Under the pieces are notes generated by a model. It did no database searches and had not been told where the DNA came from. It worked only from the letters and a program-made list of their open reading frames with translations. DNA of 64,000 bases from Chrysopilus asiliformis (taxonomy: Eukaryota > Arthropoda > Insecta > Diptera > Rhagionidae): NCBI GenBank assembly GCA_964034945.1, contig OZ035961.1:5934001-5998000 (forward strand). The letters are read 5' to 3'. Numbering within the stretch: position 1 is the stretch's first letter; every line of letters starts with the position of its first letter. The translations under genes and the position numbers were made by a program. Below, one piece after another: positions 57,010-64,000 of this stretch.

Positions 57010-59086
57010 GGGAGTGAGGTTTTTCGATATCTATTCTAAAAATACCACTTTTTAGATATTTGGATCCAGGAGTTCAAACCTCAGGAAAGGTGGTGTCGAG
57101 ATTACATGAATCTACTCTTTTCTGAAAAATTTCAGCAAAGGACGACATTGAGGTGGCTCGGTTTTCCTGGTACTGACATAAAAATAAGCACATTCCCGAT
57201 TTCCACTTTATTGCAAAACACGCTCTGTTGCAAAGTTTTTCTTGGTAAATCGGTTGTGCAATTCAGCGGAGACTACTGTATATTGAAATCATTAATTCTA
57301 TTATTAAAAGATATTCAATACTTGCTCTCTTTTTTCTTTTTTTTTTTGTTCACATAGAAGTGCTCTGTTTAACGATTTTTTCAATCAATAATAATTGCAT
57401 TTAATATTTTTAATAATGTGTATAGATTTTTAATTTTCCGGTTTCATCTCGATTTACAGTTTATTAATTGGAGTTTTAATTATATATTTCTAAAATATAT
57501 TTATCTTTATTTTCTCTAGAATCATTAATAATCAAAAGCGCATTTAAGTTTTACTATTTCATATCTCACGAATTTGTAACAAAAAAGCAATTAAGGGGCT
57601 TTATGTTTAAAACGAATCGATATTTAACTGATGTTCTTGGATTTTTTTTGGTTCAAGAAATGGGAAAAGGGTTTACTCCGTGTATATGATTTTACGTATA
57701 TGTATTAACAACAACCGATGGAGTGTTCTGTGTAATATTATAAAATATACTGTCAGATAAATTTAAGAATTCTCCAACCCTATTTTTAACGTAGGTACCA
57801 ACTGTTTTTTTTATTATTATTATTTAATGCTTTTAAAACTCGAATATCCCTTTCATACAGGAAAGAATAGACATACGATTGTGTGGGACTACAAATCTTA
57901 ATATTTTTGATAAATTAATCATAAGTTTAGTCACAATTCACAATTTTTGTAGCATTTTATGCGGTATTATGGTGGTTGTTATGCAATGTATAATCATATA
58001 AGCAGCATATCGCCCATATTGTTTTGTTGTTGTTGGCTTTGATATTACCGCTTATGAGACTATTTGCTATTTGTTGTTGTGTAAGGGGGGCTAAGAGAAC
58101 TGGTTGGTTGGATTTTAGGTAAAGGGAATCCAGTCAAAAGTAATTTCATCTTACAGAATTCCAGAGATTTTATAGGGCGAATGAGAGCGAACTGAATCTA
58201 AAAGTGTAGCGAAGGATAACTGAAGCCCGTAGGACGTAAAGGAGAAAGAAAAATGAAATCAGATACACGAGTTTAGAATTCTGATAAGGTTAAAGATTTC
58301 TACGCTCTTATTGTTTTCCAGACCTCCAGTCCTTTGGGACATCCTTGATGCTTTCATGTAACCATAAATTATGACTTTGAGCAGTTATGGGACGCTCGAA
58401 AGGTCATATTCTAAGCAAGTTAGTACTCCTTCAAAGGGACATTTTCCAACCATTCTCGGACATTAGATATCATCTTGGCTATTAGAGGCGAGAGATGGTC
58501 AAAAGCACCACCAGCAACAACAAAATATAAATAAATAATAAAAAAAAATCACAATTTTTATGCTGATGATGAAAGAATTCCTTGAAAATGATATTCTTAT
58601 ATATTAAAATATTTTCTTTTGTATACAAATGATCTGCTCGACAAAATTGTAACTAAAAAAAAATTATAAATGATTCTTTTGTGATGCAACATGCGAGATA
58701 AAAAAAAATTCATGCTGACGAAATGAAATTCTTTGAAAAATTTTTACAAAAGTAAATGAATCCTTTTTAGATCTAAAAATATAAATTGTCTCGGTTTGCA
58801 CTATATCATTTTCAACGGTGTGACATCATTATGGAAATTTCCTGTGCATGGCTATTCAGAAACTTGAACAAAGTTTAACAATGGGTTAAGCACTTTTCGC
58901 AGTCTTTATTGGAAGCAAATATTTTCTGCATCAATCTGTATTAAATAAATAGATAAATATAAATCAGTTGACAATAAAATTTGGCTATTTCATAAAATTC
59001 TTAAACTGAGATTTTCATGCAATCGTCATGGTATTCTAATTTTAGAAAACAAGCAATTTTTACAAAATGTCTCTCAGAAACAACCT
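57010..59086. other. spacer, no gene recognised
   Basis: 57106-57357 is a chance frame ending in poly-Phe. The 57900-58520 stretch is lower in repeats but has no motif. Confidence 0.4.
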
Positions 59087-59089
59087 TAA

Positions 59090-59596
59090 CCCCCGTCGCA
59101 CACTTCAACTAAGCTATGTGAGCGAGGCTAGCTATAGTTACATAGCCTAGCTGGGTTAGCTCACCTCGTTGCACACTTGAGCTAAGTTACGCGGCGATAT
59201 TTTCGGTAAATATATGCATTTTTCCACTTTATCTGCAGCCATTTTTAGATATAAATTATTTAACGCGATTGAAAATATTCCGCAAAAGAAGTCAATTTTC
59301 ACATTTTCCTTACCCTTTTATGCCCACAAAATACTACACTTTTGCAAACACCGATTCTACACTGTATAACGCCGAAAATATTTATATGTGAGTGTCAGCG
59401 ATGCCAGCGAAGTCGTTCGCGTAGTTGAGGTCTGAACTACGCGAGTGAGCTTAGTCCGCGTCGCCCATGACTACGCGATGTAGTTTCATAGTTTCGCTGA
59501 AGTGTGCGGTCGCCATGCAAATGCTAAGGATTTTACTTTCAGCGAGAAACTTAGCTCACGTAGTTGAGCTCGCTTAGCTGAAGTGTGCGACGGGGG
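59090..59596. mobile_element. TAA-flanked MITE F
   Basis: TIRs CCCCCGTCGCACACTTCAAC match with one mismatch over 25 bp; TAA at 59087-59089 and 59597-59599. Subterminal AGCTAAG/CTTAGCT and GCGTAGTT motifs recur. On the minus strand an ATG at 59242 opens MAADKVEKC and 19 more codons; too short to assign. Confidence 0.92.
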
Positions 59597-59819
59597 TAAG
59601 TATTTTGTTGAAATTTGCAGAATTGGAATTATCGTGGGGACAGATCTGACTTTTAAAAATAGTTATATTATATACTTAAAAGGGGAGAAATTAAACTCTT
59701 CTTTCCCCATCCCCCATACAAATAGATACAAATCCCCCATACAATTTTTTTATAGGTAAAAACATACAAATTAATTAACCTGGTAAAGACGGGTCCACAT
59801 TTTAGTAGTATAAGACAAA

Positions 59820-60547
59820 TCTATATATATATAATCGTTTAACCTGACTGAGTGACTGAGTGACTGACTCATCAACGCCCAGCCTAAACCCTTGAAGCTA
59901 GAAACTTGAAACTTTCACAATATGTCCCAACCATCGCGTAGGCGCTCACTAAGGCGGGGTTTTCCGAAATTTTATCCCTAAGGGGGTTTGGGTGTTTTTA
60001 AATCGTGATTTTCGCCATGAATCCTGCTCAATAGGAGGCTGAAAAGAAAAAGGTCGCTGATCACGAATCCGGTGTTAGATTTTCGAAATTAGAAACGGAA
60101 GGTCCTGTAAGGATAACGGAGATATCCTTTTCCCCATTTTTCCTGGGGGAAAGTGGCATTAGGGGGTTTTCGGTGTCGCTGATCACGAATCTGGTGTTGA
60201 AATTTCATAATTCGAATAGTCCTATAAGGATAACGAAAATATCCTTTTTTCATTTTTTTTCGGTTCTTGCAGACGCTGATCACGAATCTGGTGATGAAAT
60301 TGCTAACGGAAGCTCCTGTAAGAATAACCCAAATATCCTTTTTACCATTTTTCCTCGAAAAAACTGGCAATAAGGGGGTTTCGGAGCCGCTGATCACGAA
60401 TCTGGTGTTAGAATTTTAAAATTCGGAACGGAAGGTTCGGAAGGCATAACGATTTTTTGCAATAGTTTTTAAGCTATTTCTGGGTTTTTTGTGCAAAAAA
60501 CTTTTTAAAAAAAACTTTAGCCCGTCAACGACGGGTATGCAAGCTAG
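59820..60547 (+). mobile_element. non-autonomous Helitron-like element with tandem body
   Basis: Starts TCTATATATATATAATCG after an A; ends with hairpin CCCGTCAACGACGGG, TATGCAAG and CTAG before a T. The leader GACTGAGTGACTGAGTGACT precedes four tandem units starting CGCTGATCACGAATC at about 60054, 60177, 60274 and 60388 (97-123 bp), each with TCCTGTAAGGATAAC and ATATCCTTTT. The last 16 bases match the 45996 element's end. Confidence 0.82.
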
Positions 60548-61706
60548 TATAAGATAAGAAAAATATAATCCCAGAATATATTAGGTGTTGTCCATAAAAT
60601 ACGTCACACTTTGAATAATATATTTTGAAACTTTGAAGAATACATTAGGGGTGGTCCATAGAATACGGAAATGTGAAAAATTGGAAAAAAAAGTTCACAA
60701 TTATTGATATGTGTATCGAAGCAAAATATATTAAAACAGGACATACTGAAAATATTACAATGTTTTGATTAAAAAATCTTCCGCTTCTTTATTGTGGTTA
60801 TTTGCAAAGAAATGAATAAATATTTTATAATAACCTGTTCACCGTTACTCTTTCGTATTTGTACATCGACTCAACCATATAAAATGCAGAGTATATACCA
60901 ACATTGTCGCATTTAGTCCAGCACAAAAGAGTCCTTAATCCAGAATGTAACGTACATTTGCGGAAATTTTCTGATTTTTACTCGTCCCTAATATTACTAT
61001 TCATTTACACAACGCCGGATAACAGGATGCACGCTGCAGGACGAGGAATTCACGTGCAGGGTTAAAAATTTGTTCTGAGCTTTGGCTTGTAACTAATTTC
61101 TGGAATTAGTTTACTCTTACCACAAATTTGTTCTGCTGTTTTATATGGATGCCGCATGAAAGACAAAAGGCACAAAATACACTTCATTTTCTACTCGGAA
61201 AAGTTATTGCTTTTTCACCAACCCAGCTGTAATGGTATAGACTGAAGTCCTTTGGCACATTCACATTTCACTTACCCAGCTTCACAGAAAGTCACTCATT
61301 TGCCTATAAGCATACATGCACACGAAATCAAAGACACACACACACATATACATTGAACATAATTCCAAAGCAGGCTTTCAGTTGCAATAACTTAAAGTTG
61401 TGGAAAAAGATTAGCTTTTGGCTATTGTTCACCTGAAATGACTTTTCTAAAAAAAAGTTTTTTCTGAAGTAAAATGTTGGGTACAGTTGTATGCTTTCGC
61501 AGGATGGCCAATAAATTTATAAATTGAATAAGGTATACGACCAAATACCTAACACATAACGTTTTGTAAAAATTTTATAGAAGGTGTTTGATGAGTGATT
61601 GAAAAAAAATTAACGACTAGAGTTTCACAATTCAGACTCTTGAATTTTTTATATGAACAACTAATAAAATACGATTTATTTTTTATTTTTAATATATACC
61701 CAAATA
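60548..61706. other. spacer with a mariner-type MITE relic
   Basis: TTGTCCATAAAATACGTCAC at 60593-60612 and GGTGGTCCATAGAATACGG at 60650-60668 are diverged TIR-like ends of one MITE type, here head-to-tail. No gene. Confidence 0.5.
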
Positions 61707-61829
61707 TAGGGTGACCATATTTATTTTGGATCAATTCGGGAAAAGGTGATAGGCAGGAGGGAGTGGGGCGGAGGGTAGACAACACAAAATTTTGAACACA
61801 AATTTGAAAACACTTTCATTCGTTTTTTA

Positions 61830-62177
61830 TTGAAAAAGTTTGAAGTCAGAGAAATTCGCCGCGGTCCAATTCTGGTAACGACATTTGATAAATATGCGCC
61901 GCACACCGACTTTTTTCATCAGAATACGGTGCAAACATTGAATTCGAAAGGTAAAAGATTCCAAGCGCAAAAAAACTTTGGTTTTCGAAGTACTTGCCCC
62001 ACTCTGGAAAAATTTCCGTTGGCGTCCATGCCCTCTACAAAAATTGTTAATATTACTAAAGTCGCGACCAAAGAAAATTTACTCCTACTCGAAGAATCCT
62101 GCCGCCTATGTTTTCATCTCAATCCCTTTTCCTGCTATCCGGCTTTTAGCGGATCAAAATTTCCTTTTTGTATTTAG
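61830..62177 (+). CDS. unrecognised 115-codon frame, doubtful
   Basis: It starts MKKFEVREIRRGPILVTTFD and contains KENLLLLEESCRLCF. CRLC is the opening motif of ZAD zinc-finger domains, but the other two cysteines and the spacing expected of ZAD are not present, so this is probably coincidence. It is less compositionally biased than neighbouring frames. It lies in the left part of the putative 61709-63905 element. Confidence 0.2.
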   Translation: MKKFEVREIRRGPILVTTFDKYAPHTDFFHQNTVQTLNSKGKRFQAQKNFGFRSTCPTLEKFPLASMPSTKIVNITKVATKENLLLLEESCRLCFHLNPFSCYPAFSGSKFPFCI

Positions 62178-62806
62178 TCGACCTCCGTAACTTGGAACCC
62201 TTTACAGAAAAACGGATGAGATATGTAATTTTTAGACATGTTTGTATATTTAATAAAAATGAAAGGATTTTTTCCTGCTCGTCGAATTTAAAATTGTCAT
62301 AGAAAAATATGTAGGTGCAACTTTGTAATTTATTAATATAAGGTAGCCGATCACCTGTAAGTCGGAATAAGTTAAGGAGAAGTTTTTCGTAACTATTAGG
62401 AACAAAATGAATTTCATAGTCGTGTTGCCATACAACATTCGGGTTAATCTTAAGTCCTTATAAGCTAATTAACTTTAAATAAACTTTTTACTATATGCTT
62501 ACGGGATGAAAAGTTTTACGTCATGATGGAAAGGACTAAGAGCGTGTAGATAAAAAAATCTAACTAAGTAATAGTGAAGCATATGGTCGAAAGCTTTTCC
62601 ACATTAGAAACTTTAAGTTTTCTATCAACTTCCGGCAAGTTATGTTAAGTAAAAAGTTTTTTTTGTGGGTTCTAAAAACATCCTTCATCTGCACATCTTA
62701 TCTGTCTCTAGTCCTGGTGCAATTTTGGTAGAATTAGCTTGTGCAGCTAAGAAAATTACTAAATAAATATAAACAAGTTATAATGCTTCAATGAGAAAAT
62801 CTTTTT

Positions 62807-62864
62807 TCCATGTTTTTAAGATAAGTTGTTCTTTAGTCCATGTTTTTAAGATAAGTTGTTCTTA
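62807..62864. repeat. 30-bp tandem duplication
   Basis: TCCATGTTTTTAAGATAAGT followed by TGTTCTT appears twice in direct succession (62807 and 62837). Confidence 0.93.
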
Positions 62865-63457
62865 AAAAAAGAAAGGGGATTCTGTGTAATTAGCGGTAAA
62901 TTCAGTTACTTTGTAGCCACGTTTTTACATAGTTTACTTTTTATCGGTAAATAATTTTGAGAACATTTATTAGTGAAAAACGATTTTTTTTGGGAAAGAA
63001 ACTTTGATTGATCTTCAATGAACAGTTTTTAAATCAATGAAGGAAAAATTGAAGACTGAGGCTATAGTTAAAGTGACCATATGTTGTTTATTCAAAAATC
63101 AGTCCTTTATTTGACTACTCTGTGATCTTTTTATTTTAGATTAATTTAATTTTCAGATTTAAACGTCGAAAAAAAAATCGAGAAAAATATCAATAGACAT
63201 TTTCTTGCGTAATTAAATATCTTCGAATACTTTGAGAATGTTTATGCATTTGATGAAAAAAATTGTCAATAAAATACACCAATTTCAAGCAGGCAGCAAA
63301 AAATACAAGGATCTAGTATGGGGAAGAGGTGAAATAGCCAATTGAATTTTTATTAATGAAATTGCCTGCGGCGCATTTTTATTATATCATTTTTAATTAT
63401 GACATATATTTGTCTGTAAAAATTTAGCCTGTGGCGCAACTTCTGTTGTGTTCTTAA

Positions 63458-63720
63458 CACGTTGGCTAACATGTGAGTCACCGGTGTACACACTTTATTG
63501 TCATTACCGTCAGTTTCTCAAGTTCCATGGTTGAGTGCAGTCGTTAAATTGAGCTTACTATACATTCCTATAGTTTCGATGTTCACCGGTGCCTCACAGT
63601 GTGCAAAAGTGAAATAAGAGTTTGAGTCACCGGTGACTCACAAAGTACAGAAATGATTTTTGCGTTTTTTCCCAGTGTATACTAGCGGAGTAAGCGTTTT
63701 TTTGGCTGGTAGCCAACGTG
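63458..63720. mobile_element. TAA-flanked MITE I
   Basis: CACGTTGGCTAACATG and the complement of CACGTTGGCTACCAGCC bound 263 bp; TAA at 63455-63457 and 63721-63723 (an imperfect TTAA is also possible). The palindrome CACCGGTG occurs three times inside, twice as part of GAGTCACCGGTG. Confidence 0.72.
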
Positions 63721-64000
63721 TAAAAAACACCACAAAAATTACAAAAAAAATACACTATAGTATTTTTGGATCGCGGTTGGGACGTAAACAAATTGGTAAC
63801 AAGGGCACTCGCCATATTGACTTATTCGTACTTTTCGAGGTATTAAAAATTTCCCCGACCCTAAAACCGGTCTCGACCGGATTCGATAAAAAAATATGGT
63901 CACCTTATTTTAATGCAGTTGTAGTTTATTTGATCATATCGGATTTGCAAGTGTTTGTTTATCATTCTTAATAGTTGCATATAAAAAAACTCGTCCAGGA

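Larger units (their letters stand above)
61709..63905. mobile_element. possible 2.2-kb TIR-bounded element, composite
   Basis: GGGTGACCATATTTATTTTG at the left and the complement of AGGTGACCATATTTTTTTAT at the right, with TA beside each (61707-61708, 63906-63907). A third GTGACCATATG lies inside at 63074, so the true pairing is uncertain. The only notable frame inside is 61830-62177. Confidence 0.45.

Noticed and set aside
60089..60397. 102-codon minus-strand frame with internal repetition
   Set aside because: The protein repeat only mirrors the tandem DNA units of the Helitron-like element.

Overview
The window looks like AT-rich, gene-poor nuclear DNA of an insect. A dipteran is plausible, because several repeats match the mini-me/DINE-1 layout known from flies: a short conserved core, a (GTCY)n tract, a GAGCTAGAGACTTGAAATTTT box and a 3' hairpin. 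I could not identify any intact host gene, exon series, tRNA, rRNA or other structured RNA gene. The longest open frames are 136 codons or less and are low-complexity, shadows of the GTCY tracts, or fragments inside transposable elements. It reads as intergenic or long-intron DNA. No search could be run, so superfamily names rest on terminal inverted repeats (TIRs), target-site duplications (TSDs), hairpins and motifs seen by eye.

Layout. 0-10 kb: two mini-me-like copies on the minus strand, a Tc1/mariner deletion derivative that keeps the C-terminal part of its transposase, a nearly perfect 280-bp foldback, a 492-bp MITE, a TTAA-flanked MITE, a CACTCAG MITE and the first TAA-flanked MITE. 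10-25 kb: a MITE carrying a MADF-domain start, a TA-flanked foldback, two hAT MITEs, two mini-me-like copies, and a pogo-like element with a nested CACTCAG MITE. 25-36 kb: a Helitron relic, a large inverted repeat, a tandem unit with TATA boxes, a hairpin split by a MITE, and more mini-me-like copies, one with a 16-bp minisatellite. 36-51 kb: paired TAA MITEs, hAT MITEs, a 1.1-kb CCCAAG element, a Helitron-like element and a two-level nested MITE. 51-64 kb: a multi-layer nest (Helitron-like host, hAT MITE, TAA MITE, CACGGAG element), another TAA MITE, a second Helitron-like element and a 2.2-kb TIR-bounded region.

The most interesting pattern is a set of about twelve insertions, from eleven unrelated-looking MITE families, almost all flanked by TAA or TTA (one duplication is imperfect). 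Their TIRs share a loose plan. At least three enclose an ATG-initiated fragment resembling the start of a MADF domain (clearest at 11536-11652; also 50604-50963 and 55438-55758). PIF/Harbinger elements are known to carry a Myb/SANT/MADF-type accessory gene besides the transposase, so these MITEs may be internal-deletion derivatives that kept the first exon of that gene. Several insertions are validated within the window by an empty-site copy elsewhere in it.
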